Positions 35,101 through 46,090 of a DNA stretch of 64,000 nucleotides are shown piece by piece. Positions within the stretch are counted from its first letter, which is position 1. Every line of letters begins with the position of its first letter. The position numbers were made by a program, and so were the translations under genes. Origin of the DNA: Membranipora membranacea (Eukaryota > Bryozoa > Gymnolaemata > Cheilostomatida > Membraniporidae); contig OU612072.1 in the NCBI GenBank assembly GCA_914767715.1, positions 14,012,001-14,076,000 of the forward strand. The letters are read 5' to 3'. The notes beneath the pieces are model-generated. The model did no database searches. It saw nothing but the letters and a program-made list of their open reading frames with translations, and was not told the DNA's origin.

Positions 35101-38100
35101 TGATCTATGCAATAAAATATGGTTGGATGCAATAAAATGTTGTTGGATGTTTCATCATTTCATCAAAAGTTTTTACATCAAAAGCTTTGATTTTTTCTGC
35201 CAACAGATATTTATAGGTGTATACAGATACATTTTCCACACCAGTGTGCCTGCTATAAGCCAATTATTGTATAATGTAGGCATTTAATAACTATGTCTAA
35301 CGAAGGCATGTGGTGGTGAGTACTTTTGATTTAGGGTAAAGTCACTGCCCAGCATACCATAGGGGTCAGTTATTTTCATCCTATGACCAATGATTGCCCC
35401 TTGATTCACAGCTCTAAAACTAGTTGTGTTTGATGTTTGCTTTTGCCACCTTTTTGTTACCACCATACAACCATGCACCCCCCCCCCCCCCCCCCCCCCC
35501 CGGAAATGATGCAATAACCAAGACACATACTTTATCCTTCAACCATACACATAATATATATATAATACTTATAGAGTATTTATAAGTTCATGGCTACAGC
35601 AGACACCCAGACACACTGTTGGTCATTACGTCACAAGTCCCAAAGAAAACATTGCCAGCAGACTAGAGGAGTGCACTTAATATCTCAAATATCGCTCATC
35701 TAAATCTTATCAAAATCTACAATTTTTAAACCATATATGATTTTTCCCAAGCGATAGGCAGGGACCCACCCATCAATTTTAACTTATCTAACCAGAGTTT
35801 TTGTCCAATGAGGCAGACCCACATTGAGTTTACCACTAGCATACATTAGATAATCTAATAGCCATTGATTGACATGGATCTGACAGAGAATGAAGACATC
35901 TTTACTTTATGATCTTATATTTCTTAATGTAGGCCTAATTTATCATTGTCGCTGTGACAAGATCTGGTGCATTTAACCAAACCATCTGTCTAGCTACTTG
36001 TAGATCAAATTTAATCCAATTACCTGCATTCAAACTGCTCCCGTCCACTGGTGACCAGTGGACGGGGAGGAGCTCAAGTTGCAGGCAAAAAAATAGACCG
36101 AACTTGTTCGAAGCTAATTGTAGTTTATGAACTATTTATTCCCTTTGGAAAATGTACGATCCTTATTAATGTTGGCCACATTACATCAGTGTTTGGCCAA
36201 CTTTGTTTGGCCAACTTTCTCTTAGCATTTTACACTGATTTAGTATCTCTGTGGTTACATTTCAGATTCGTGGGGAACCATAAACATATAAACACTTTGA
36301 AATGGAAATATAAGTATTTATATGTGGTATATGGGGAATTTATGAAATACTTATTGTAGTATTGTAATGTTTCCGCCTAGCATATCTGAAATGATAACTA
36401 AGTCAATTCTAATCCTATTTTTCAGGTGATGACGTCGTGACATCCAGCGCTCCATCACCCGCAAAGAAACAGAAGACGGACGATGAAGCACCAACCTCCA
36501 CTCTGGAGGCGACAGAAGACTCTCAGATATCGGATCATCAGCCAGTAGCGAAGCCTGCGCTGTTAGTTAGCCAAAACATTGCTAGCAATGACACTCAACA
36601 TCAACCTACCAGGTATACAATTTGTACGATATACTTTGTTACGAGTAGCTAAGAGCTTCGGAGAGTTTCCTATGTTTTGCAGACTTGTAATAGCGAGCTA
36701 AGCGCTCAAATGTTGCATGGGTTGATGGTAGTCGGATTTCATAATCACCCACATTCCAAGCATTCGGATATTACCTGTTGCTTGTAATGTTGATGACAAA
36801 GAAATTTTATAGCTATCAACCTAGGCATCATTTGATTACCTTGATTACCTTAGCTAGTGAAACCTGTGGTGGATAACAGTCACTGTATTTCCATGGATTG
36901 ACCTGAGCAAATTTTAAGGCTGTTCGATCAATGGAAATACCTCTCCAGTCCGCACTGAGCTCTAAGGTTCAGTTTGCGCTGCGCAAAACACAGCAAGCTT
37001 ACGTGGCCGAGCAATTGTCATTGAAGGCTGCAGATCGACATACTGGTAGTTAAACAAGAAGGCCTTACTTCTTAGGGCTGTGAAGTATTTGCCATTTTGG
37101 ACAGGAATACTTAATATACAGCTACTTTATAGGAACTCCCACCTAAGCTTGTGGTGGCCTCAACCGGCCTATAAATCTTGCTAATTCTTTCAAAGCATCT
37201 CTGAATGTAATATTAATGTTTTGTGGGTGTTAGTAATTTGCACTCACCTTGAATCATGAAATAGGCGAACTTGTGAATGTAACTTCCTATGGTGAGCTAT
37301 TATTGGACGGACCTTGAAAATCATTGTTCTACAAGAAATTTATCAAGCTTTTTTATAAATTTTTAATTTTTTGTTATCAACTCTTTAGCGTATGTGCTGA
37401 CAAAGAGATTGAACCAGAAGAAGCAGGCACATGTGAACCAGTGATGTCATGTAACCCAGTGATGTCATGTGACACCAGCCCTTCTGCTGAGGAGTTGTTG
37501 CCCCTACCAGACACCACAGGTGAGTGACGAGTTAGGGGATACCCTAGATCAAGCATTTGGGTTTTGAGCCGCCTCCGGCTCACCAGTGGAATGGGAATAA
37601 CCGGACTGTGGGCAAATTGGATCAAACTTAGTCTAGCATCATACCCTAGTAGAGAAAATATTAGCTAGTTGTTGAGAATAGCCAGGGGTGACGTTATGTC
37701 AGCATGATGAATTCTTGCTGCGGGAAGACATTTTAAGAATTATGAGATTGAGTGAATGATGGAAAGGTACTTTGCTACTCCTCAGAGTGTCAGAGATACC
37801 CTGGAAAAATTCGCAGGATGAAAAGTTGTGACCATAAGACCATGGTCATCTCTCTGACCAATTTTTCAGGATGACAGAGGTCAACATCACTGATTAACTT
37901 CCGGCAACGTGTACGGGACTGAATTTCTTTTTGCCATTATAATACAAAAAATGATCCCATTCTGGTTTTACTTGTAAAGTATGATTGAAAAAGTTCTCAG
38001 TAAAGAAAAAAAAAAATTTTTTATGTGATTCCTTGTAGCAGAGAAAGTCATTTACTGGAGGAAAAGTTAGCTGTTTTGCTCACAATCCAAGGGCTAGCTA

Positions 38101-41100
38101 ACATTTTCTCACCTCAAAAACCTCGGCCAGCAAAAATTAAGTGCGAGCTCGTCACTCATAAACTAGCTAAACTAAACTCTAGGGTATTTTCAATGTCTTC
38201 CGAGTCTCTGAGGTATATAGGATTAATTTCTTTCTTCAATATTTTATGCAACTTGTAGTTTTTTTGCACTAGTAGCAAATGAAAACAACATCAGTGGTTA
38301 CCTTCAGTTTACTTTTTCTAATCTAGCTTTGTTCATATAAGCTATTAGCGGACACCTGAACAAAGACTCATATGAATATATAATATGAATATATATCATA
38401 TGAAGCTCTTGGGAAACTAAATCTTTCCTAATCTAGTCTGAGCCCCCCCAGACTCTTGCCTGACGTCCGGGTGGGAGGGGGGGGGGGAGTTCTTATCCAG
38501 CCTTGCTCACCAGGCTATTAAAAAAACCGAACAAAGGATCATGCACTTGAATACTTCCTAACCTTTTCCTGTTTCAACATGGATGTAATAATCTGCTAAA
38601 CCTTATTCATTTGGCCCCTCCCATATCAAATCGTTTGTCTGCTTCTCAAATCTTGAAGTACTTGGGCGATTATGGTGTGTGGAAAGTGCAAAAAAGTGGG
38701 CTAGGACTGGTTGTTTTACAGGTTTGCATTGTTTCGAATTTCCATTGTTATCATCCTAATGACACGTTTATCAAACAACACAATAGCTCTCTTTTTAACA
38801 CCTGACTTTTTTATGATTACTTGATAATTGATTATCAATGGTTTGGTGATGGTTTCTGTCGATTTAGTGTGAGAGAATTTTCAATCATTTTGAATGCTAT
38901 AAGTGTTGGTTTTTAACTCATGGCGTAGCATGCCTACTGTGGAGTTATATAACACTGGATTGGTATTGGTAAGGTGACTAGGGTTAACGATAAAAGTCAA
39001 TAGTTACAGCAAAATGGCTTGGGTAAAACTTAGCTTGTGTGGTTAAACAAAAGCGTAATATGTCTCTTCGGCAGCTGATTTCTCAGTAAAAGAATATACT
39101 GCTATATAATAATGGCTTGGGTCAATCCAACCGCTGGCTTCCACTTACTTATATGTAACAAAAAGAGAATTTACATGATCAATCAACAACAATCAGCAGA
39201 ACTTCTGCTATGGGTAAAAAATTTCTCGCATTTGTCTTGGCTTCTTTCGACTTTTCGGCGTTACACTAGTTAATAGATGGAAAGGAACTAGTCTTGGCAA
39301 GCTTCGTTGGGGTAGAACCCCAAGCCCCCCCCCCCCCATAACAAAGCTTGTCAAAACTGGCTAGCTGGAAGGTTAAGCTGGATAATTTTTCTGGTCACCT
39401 GAACACCATCTGATTTTGTCAGAAGTGGCACATTGATTGCTTCATCTGCTTGCCCTAAACCAGTTATATTAGGTTCCAACAGGAACTTAGTGACTTTTTG
39501 AATCATTTGGCTAGGAGGAGTGTGTTTGAGAAGTGCTAGCCTGTCAGAGGAAAGAATACAAATAATAATTTTAGTCTGAGAAATGTCGAAAGAAGCCAAG
39601 ACAAATGCGAACTTAAAATACACAAATTAATGAGCAGAATATAAGGAGTTGTCCACACTTATGCAAAATTAGCCAATCATGTAAAGAATCAAACAAATAG
39701 TAGTCTGAGAAATGCTGTTCAGCTGTTCAGTCCGTTCAGCCCGTTCAGCCCGTTCAGCAATTTACAGTTACCTTTTACTGGTGCATATAAATGTTAGTTG
39801 AGGGGAAATGGAAACAAATTCCTTGGGGTTGCACTTGGGCTATTAGACTAGTCTATAGGAAAATATATAGGACATCATCATTCCATAATGTGCTAAGAAA
39901 TCTCTCTCTCTCCCTGTCAAACTTATAAAAAGTATGTAATAGAACTTAATTAATTAGCCAATGTGTTTCTTTTGATGTTGTCAAAACTAATTTAAATCAA
40001 TTAAAAAGACATATTGTGTATAACAACTTAGTAATATGCTGGGCAGGAGGATTCCTACCAAGGCTTGTATCTAGATCAAGTTGAAGAGATTCAATCCTAT
40101 CCTGCTTGGATTTAAATGTAATTGAACTAGGCCAAGGTTGCCCAGTTCTTGATTGAACTACTAGTGTTTACCAAACTGATGACGTGATATACTATTGCAT
40201 GTATATTTCTGCTAGATAGAGAGTGAACTAATTCACTTAACATAAGTACCCTCACAAGGAATTTGGTGTGTTGAGTTCTATTTTACTTATTTTACTAAAA
40301 TGGCTATACCGATCAGAAAGTAGTCTCGATGTCAGTTTGGGCGTTTACCCTAGGCCTAGGGGAAGCCTCAGATGTTCTGTTTCATAGATCAGCCAAGAGA
40401 GTTTCAACTAGTTGTCCGGGTTGGGGGTTGCTTGACATTTATTAGCATAATTGCAGAATAAAGTTAAACCCCTCCCTCAATTCATAATAATATGTAAAGA
40501 GGATCGGAGCAGAACAACTCACCAGTATTTTGCGTGAGAGTTCAGACTACCTAGGTGTGTGCATTATTTAGACCACCTAGCTAATAACACCATGGTGGTC
40601 TAAGTTGGATTGATGGCACTTGAAATCAATTACTACTTTTTGGTTTGGAGAAACCAATAAAGTAGCCAGCCGTGTGACAAGGGTAATACCGCCCAGTCTT
40701 TAATTTACATAATCAGGATGTGATTTGGAAAATAAATAATAGGACAGAATACATACAGAGGAATAATGAAGATAGTTTAATTTGTCTTTGGCAGGTGGAT
40801 TCTGAATTCCATTATTAAGTCTATTAAGTCTATTGCCTACAGCTAAGCTGTACACTTCTAGACTGACTGAAAACTTGAACTTTTAATCATATTTCCCAAT
40901 TATTAATTAACGTTTGTATTCTATTTATTATTGCAAAACAATGATTTAAATCTTGAGACTTTTACAAACCGAAATAGCTCAAAGTTGATGGTGTAAGTTT
41001 TTAGATATTGAATCAAGGGGTGAAGATATATATTGGTTTCACTTTAATGTAGTTGCTGAGGAACTCACTATCCTTGCTTCAAAAAATCTGTGATCCAAAA

Positions 41101-43646
41101 TATCAAAATGTTTTTCGATGATATGCTTGAAAGGACTACTCTTCATCCTTGCAGATGATGAAGCCAAAGCCGTGGCTACCACTGAAGTATCAGAGCCTCA
41201 GATGGAATGTGTCACTAAATCAGAGGAAACTGAGGAACCAGCTGCTGAAACATCTGAAGTAACATCCACTGATGAGGGTAAGTATCTATGTAAATTTTGT
41301 TCACAAAATCCTAGAGTAGAAGTAGTTGTAAGAGACTAAGTTTGCCATATTGCTCTTAGTTGAAATAGTGAATATTTGTGGCTAGCTTTTGTTTTAACAA
41401 CCTCATTATGTTCCTTAAGTAGAAAAAAATTAAGTGCTTAAACTGTGTCGGGATAGCTGGTAGTAGCTAACCATCGTTGTGAAAGTGGTTGAAAATGAAA
41501 TGCTATTACCAGGTCTTTTGAGGTGTTATCTGCTCATTCATATGAAGCCGACAACTCCAAATTTGTGAATTTATCTGGTTTGGTCTGTCCAGGGAGGGTG
41601 GTATCCCACCCTCCCTGGACTATCCTAACCATATAGTTAACATAGAGTTAACTCTATGGTCCTAACCTTATCATTTCGTGGTTAATGCGTTGCTGGATTT
41701 TGTCTGGTAAAATATCAAGGTTGATTCGCACTAAGATTTCTTGTGATTCTGAAATGATAACTTTCAGTAAATATTCTGATAAAGGTAGCTTATTCTGATA
41801 AAGGTAGCTCTTGACTGGGTTTTCATGGTGAATAAATGTTTATGTTTATAGTTGTAGACGCAGTTTCTCTTGTAGTCTACGAAGTTTCTGACGGAGAGGA
41901 TCTTAATAATTGTGAGCCTCCCCCACCGGGGCTGGATGTAATACCACTCCCTACCGGCCCTCCAATATCTAAGTCTAACAAAAAGACATCCCCAACTACA
42001 GCCGGTGGTAAACCATCTGCTACTGTGAGTCCGATGGTAAAACAAGACTTGGAAGTACCGAACGCTAGTGTTGAGGATAAAGTCACTGTAGGCCCTCCTA
42101 CATCTCAAACTACCCCTTATGGTCATCAGCAATACCAAGGTAAAGGAACGATCACTTTATATCAATCTGCAATGCTAAATTAATATGAAATTTATTTGAA
42201 CGATCAAAGAGGAGCACACAATGGGACATCCTCTCCAAGTTTCACAGAAGTAGAATGCTGTTGAGTGTTGGTGATGATGCCAAATTATGCATTGTTACAT
42301 AACAGCATGATAAACTTAAAGATGCACACTGAGGATTCGTGTTGGCAATCGGTACTGTTAAAAGAGATCTTTTGTTGTTCTACTGTAACGTTGTGAGGAC
42401 AGTAGTTTTTTTTATCCTTTATCTGGAAAGCTGCTTCCTCCTGCTGATCAGCCCCAGCTTAACAGTGGAAAGGGGGGGGGGGGGTAAACCCAAATGCATG
42501 CAAACTTAATCATGCCCTTAATGGCTTAATTGTGCTCAACTCCAACAAGAATGATCAAAATTGCGTATTGACCATCATTTTGTATATATAATTGATGAAT
42601 TTTTTATTCTTCAGGTCATGGCCCATATCAATGGTCCGGATACAACCATCATCAGCAGGCAGAATACTACAACCAATATAATAATATGACACCAGGACCC
42701 TACCACTACGGAGGAGGGGGGCCGGGATACCCGCCATATCCGTACCAAAACGGAGCTATGGGACAATACTACAACACAGGACCACCCGGAGGACCTCATC
42801 ACAATGCTGACCTTATGGGGTAAGTTACATATATAATATAATATGTAAGATAATATATATAATATATAAAAGTTATAAGGTAAGTTGAAAAGTAGCCGGG
42901 CTTCCAGCGGGCATGGGTATAGGGCACACTGATGACGTCATATACTATTTCATGTATATCTCTGATAGATATAGGGTGAACTAATTCACTTAGCATGAGT
43001 ACCATCACAAGGAATTTGGTGTGACGACCCGAGTTTAATTTTACTAATTAGGGGCGGGTACATGTTAGGAACTAAATTGATTCTAAAGATCAGAGATACA
43101 CATGATAGTAGTGTAGCCTTGATGTCTGTGTGGGTATAGGGTGGGGCATGAGTGCTTTGGGTCCCACTTCCTGTACTCAAGAGAGGATAACTATCTTCGC
43201 TTCAAAAATGATGATGGAATAGGTTACTTATATTGGTCTTTACAGGAGTTATAATATATATGAGGTATAAGATGAAATATAATATAAGATGAAAAAACAA
43301 ATTAATGGGGCCCGTGTATTCATTCCCAACAGGAAAGCCGGTTTTTATTCTATGGTCTGAGAATATAGGTATCTGTGACTGATGGTAGAGTTAGTTTCTA
43401 AATTTTTTAAATGTTTTCAAGTGGGGTCATTTTGAAATGTTATTAGGACGAAAGCGCCTGATTTCAAGAATTTATTGATGAATTAATATCAAAACTCTTT
43501 TGGTTGAGACCTTGATTTTGTAATTACTAAATTGAACGGTGATTGAAGAAGTGATACTGACTCTTTCTACACAAATATAAGCCATTCAATGATTGCATCT
43601 TTATTATAGTGCATGGAATAATGGCTGGAACCAGTGGTACAGTTAA
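31024..43646 (+). CDS. SAP-domain protein with Tyr/Gly/Pro-rich C-terminal tail
   Basis: Exons: 31024-32163, 32568-32652, 34172-34219, 36426-36612, 37389-37519, 41155-41277, 41852-42139, 42615-42819 and 43610-43646. All phases join and total 748 codons with stop. Residues about 8-42 form a SAP motif (NIKVVELKRVLRAYGL...RSTLIERLESLL), known from chromatin and RNA proteins that bind DNA or RNA. A Ser-rich, charged linker follows, then a basic stretch (KSLKLAWKSRK), KKQK at 36470, an acidic Glu/Thr-rich region (41160-41275), a Pro-rich region, and a low-complexity tail rich in YYNQY, GGGGPGYPP and WNNGWNQWYS. No RRM, SPRY or helicase domain is seen. A nuclear RNA- or chromatin-associated role is an inference from SAP plus a prion-like tail. 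Another exon could hide in the N gap. Confidence 0.78.
32874..33373. other. Assembly gap (500 N)
   Basis: A run of exactly 500 N inside an intron of the SAP gene. Its true length is unknown. It starts right after an acceptor-like context (acttgagtacag/gt at 32870), so an exon beginning could be hidden there. Confidence 0.98.
34593..35102. mobile_element. hAT-type MITE, 510 bp, with 8-bp target duplication
   Basis: Perfect 15-bp terminal inverted repeats CAGGGGTGCCCAACC. The target duplication ATCTATGC is at 34585-34592 and 35103-35110. Subterminal CATGAGCCA motifs occur at both ends. No transposase frame. It lies in an intron of the SAP gene. Confidence 0.92.
35478..35501. repeat. Poly-C run (24 bases)
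   Basis: An uninterrupted C homopolymer in a SAP-gene intron. Its length is likely variable and error-prone in assembly. Confidence 0.9.
36024..36085. repeat. Hairpin with GTCCACTGGT arms
   Basis: CGTCCACTGGT and ACCAGTGGACG flank a single G; outer arms (CCTGCATTCAAACTGCTCC against GGAGGAGCTCAAGTTGCAGG) extend it to about 30 bases per side with mismatches. Confidence 0.8.
37428..37473 (+). repeat. Tandem 18-bp coding repeat in the SAP gene
   Basis: CCAGTGATGTCATGT occurs twice 18 bases apart, giving PVMSC twice in a row in the exon 37389-37519. Confidence 0.8.
39217..39616. repeat. Nested inverted repeats in a SAP-gene intron
   Basis: CGCATTTGTCTTGGCTTCTT (from 39217) is answered by AAGAAGCCAAGACAAATGCG near 39590. 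Inside, GTCTTGGCAAGCTTCGTT faces AACAAAGCTTGTCAAAAC-like sequence around a poly-C run at 39325. An incomplete foldback element is likely. Confidence 0.6.
39716..39762 (+). repeat. GTTCAGCCC short tandem repeat
   Basis: Five units of GTTCAG(T/C)CC(G) or close variants. It is intronic. Confidence 0.75.
40172..40339 (+). mobile_element. Mutator-like MITE, diverged copy
   Basis: The ends CAAACTGATGACGTGATATA and, inverted, CAAACTGACATCGAG match the 42925 element. The flanks AGTGTTTAC and GGCGTTTAC match at seven of nine positions, an aged target duplication. The internal right part is shortened. Confidence 0.7.
42925..43132 (+). mobile_element. Mutator-like MITE, 208 bp, with 9-bp target duplication
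   Basis: The ends are CACACTGATGACGTCATATA and, inverted, CACACAGACATCAAGGCTAC. The perfect duplication GGTATAGGG is at 42916-42924 and 43133-43141. It is the best reference copy with 7901-8114. It lies in the last intron of the SAP gene. Confidence 0.88.
43610..43646 (+). CDS. Terminal micro-exon of the SAP gene
   Basis: The acceptor ttattatag ends at 43609. One base completes the Gly codon left open at 42819, then AWNNGWNQWYS and TAA at 43644-43646. The phase fits and composition continues the aromatic tail. The competing acceptor near 44305 gives no such tail in the required phase. Confidence 0.7.
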
Positions 43647-46090
43647 CCATTCTCTCCCCCCCCCCCCCCCCCTACTATGAAGAGTTACACCCACCATAAA
43701 AAGATCTCTTCTTGTATGCCACCTGCAATGGAACAATCCTATTAAGCTCACCGAATCTCCCTCCTCACTGAACAAAGGTAATAATTTCTACTCAAACGCA
43801 ATCATACTTCTTGATGTGGTTTCAAATATCTTTTAATTAAAATTAGAACAACTCTAAGAATTAAAATACTCACCAAGAAAGAACCCGTGTACCGCGGGAA
43901 GTAATTCTAGTCTTACCGTTTAGTTCCTTCATTTTTTTCCAGCCCGGTCTCACATTTTATCATTTTGATTAGTTTTTGAATCTCCAACATAATACTTACA
44001 TAGCCTATACCATTCATTCATGTCTAGCAAAGTTTTTGCCCATTTGCCAGCAAGATTCCTCATATTCGTAATTGTTTTCCCATTGTACATAATTTTTGTT
44101 TTAGCAGACAACTCCAAAAATCCTATTTAACTCTTCATTTAGCCAACAAGTATTGTGTGTTCCTTGAAACAACTTGTAGAAATATTATTTTAATTCAGAA
44201 TATATACTATAAAGGCAAGGTCAATATTATCTATTTAGCATTATCATCAAACATTTTTTTCAATATATTATATTATCTGTTTGTGTGCTTTATTTTACTT
44301 GCAGTAGCAGAATCTTACTTTCCAGCCAATCCCTTGTTATTGCCATTTCCGAATACTCAACAACAATAAAACTACAGTACACTATAGTAACAGACATCCA
44401 TGTTCGCTCACATATGGAAAGAGTAATATTCAACTTTTATCATAATATACAAATTGTATGCAAAAAGAAAGGTTTGATATTTGTCCAATGTGACGAGACA
44501 GTTAAGTAGCAAGACCTACAATTTGCTGTACAGCCCCCTATAGGGTTGAATATTGGCTATGTATAGTAATTGGAGGTTAGTCAATTTTAGAGGTGGCCTA
44601 ATGTCAGCTAGCACAGAATTTTAGCTAGCTATATTAATGGGGTATAGTGGATGTTAGGTAGCGATGAATACCGACCGTACGAAAATTTATCTCCCGCAAA
44701 TTCTTTACTTCAAATTTTGCAACAACCTCGAATGCAGCATTAATACAGGATTTGAACTCAAATGTTATTTGTGATGCCAAGCTGCTGTGTGCTGTTTACA
44801 AGTACTCATTGTTCGATTGCAAACATGATCCTAAACATAGATTTGTAATTTACACCTATATTTACTTATACAATTTGATCTTAGCCTAATACATAAAAGC
44901 AGCATTTTTCTTTCACAGTGCAGGCCTCCTTGTTGGGGTGATGCTAATGGATCAGGTCCGTAGTTCTAGGGGAGGCAGGGACGCTCTACCTCCCCTAGAA
45001 TGTTCAATACAGTGACCTAAAATGCTATAATTACATATTCCATGTCAGAATCAGCTGGTTTTGGACTATTTATATCATTTAAATGCATTGGAGGCTGGGG
45101 ATTGACGCCAGACTCCACAGGAGGAGTTTACAATATCCATCCTGGGGCCACTTCACACCCTCAAATTGTGGCGCCTCTCCTAAGATTTTTCCTACCCTAC
45201 AGCCCTGTGCATTGAAATATAATGTAGACTGGGGTTACACTGATTTTAAATCTGAGATTTTAATTTTGATTGTAAAGGTTCTAAAAGGGTGTCATTGTCG
45301 GAATTAAATTCCTTCAAGTCTCAATACCATTATTAGGTATAATAGCTGGCTGCTGTCGTACAATAAGTCTGAACTGTTAGAAAACAAAAGAATTGTTGTT
45401 TGAGGTTCATGTCTTATTCATAGAATGTTTTTATTTTATTCTCATACAATTAATGTGTAATTTATACTGAGGCACGCTTTGCATCCCAGCCCTATTTAAA
45501 TAATCAATGCTGCCAAGCTTTTAAGCTGCTAGGGCTACGGCAGCCAAATGCCTCTTGTCGTTTTAATGTTGTTTTGTTAGCCAAGTGGAAATGCTGCCGC
45601 TTGCCTATACTATATTGCTATGATCACAGTGTTTTGAACTCCTAGCATTAATTGCATGGTGCTGCCATTTTAAATGTTCGACTAGACCACCTGGATTTAA
45701 AGACTAACACTTTGGTGAGTGAGCAGGACTTTATTTCGTTCTGTAATTGAGTTGAATGCCTGGCTCTGTGCACAGGTGACCCCACTTATTTGGTTGCCCC
45801 TTTTCGTCGACGCAATAAGTAAACATGTTGAAAATAATTGCTATTGGTAGTTACCTTTGATAACCAACTTGGTTGCACAAATGTTTCGATTTTCTGATTG
45901 TCTCTTTTATGTGATTACAAGGTCAACTTCCTAACCACCTAGTGTTTCAAAGGACATTGCTATATTCGATTACAACCCATGCAGCGACAGACATGATTAC
46001 CAACTATTGGCAATCACTCCGTACACAGCATGGTAAATAAACGTGCGGAGACATCAATCCAAACTCACTCATATTTATGCTAAGATATTG
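43647..46090. other. Spacer between the SAP gene and the coiled-coil gene
   Basis: It contains the MITE at 44953-45207, AATAAA at 44365-44370 that could end the SAP transcript, and TAGCTAGC-rich sequence around 44573-44640 resembling 33385-33540, 34410-34560 and 47530-47570 (a poorly defined dispersed repeat). No supported exon. Confidence 0.5.
44953..45207. mobile_element. MITE with CAGG(T/G)C(C/T)GTAG ends, copy 2, inverted relative to copy 1
   Basis: The left end is CAGGTCCGTAG; the right end, inverted, is CAGGGCTGTAG. Inner blocks match 29769-30038 read on the other strand (CCTCCCCTAGAATG, CATGTCAGAATCAGCTG, AGACTCCACAG). Confidence 0.65.

Noticed and set aside
36993-37030. tRNA-like GTGGCCGAGCAATTGTC
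   Set aside because: Only an A-box-like piece is present; no B box in range.
39351-39623. 90-codon minus-strand open frame in a SAP-gene intron
   Set aside because: It lies within nested inverted repeats and matches nothing I recognise; a remnant of a mobile element is more likely than a gene.
44306-44368. Possible last exon of the SAP gene (AESYFPANPLLLPFPNTQQQ frame)
   Set aside because: The preceding exon ends in phase 2, which would select another frame here. The micro-exon at 43610 fits both phase and composition.
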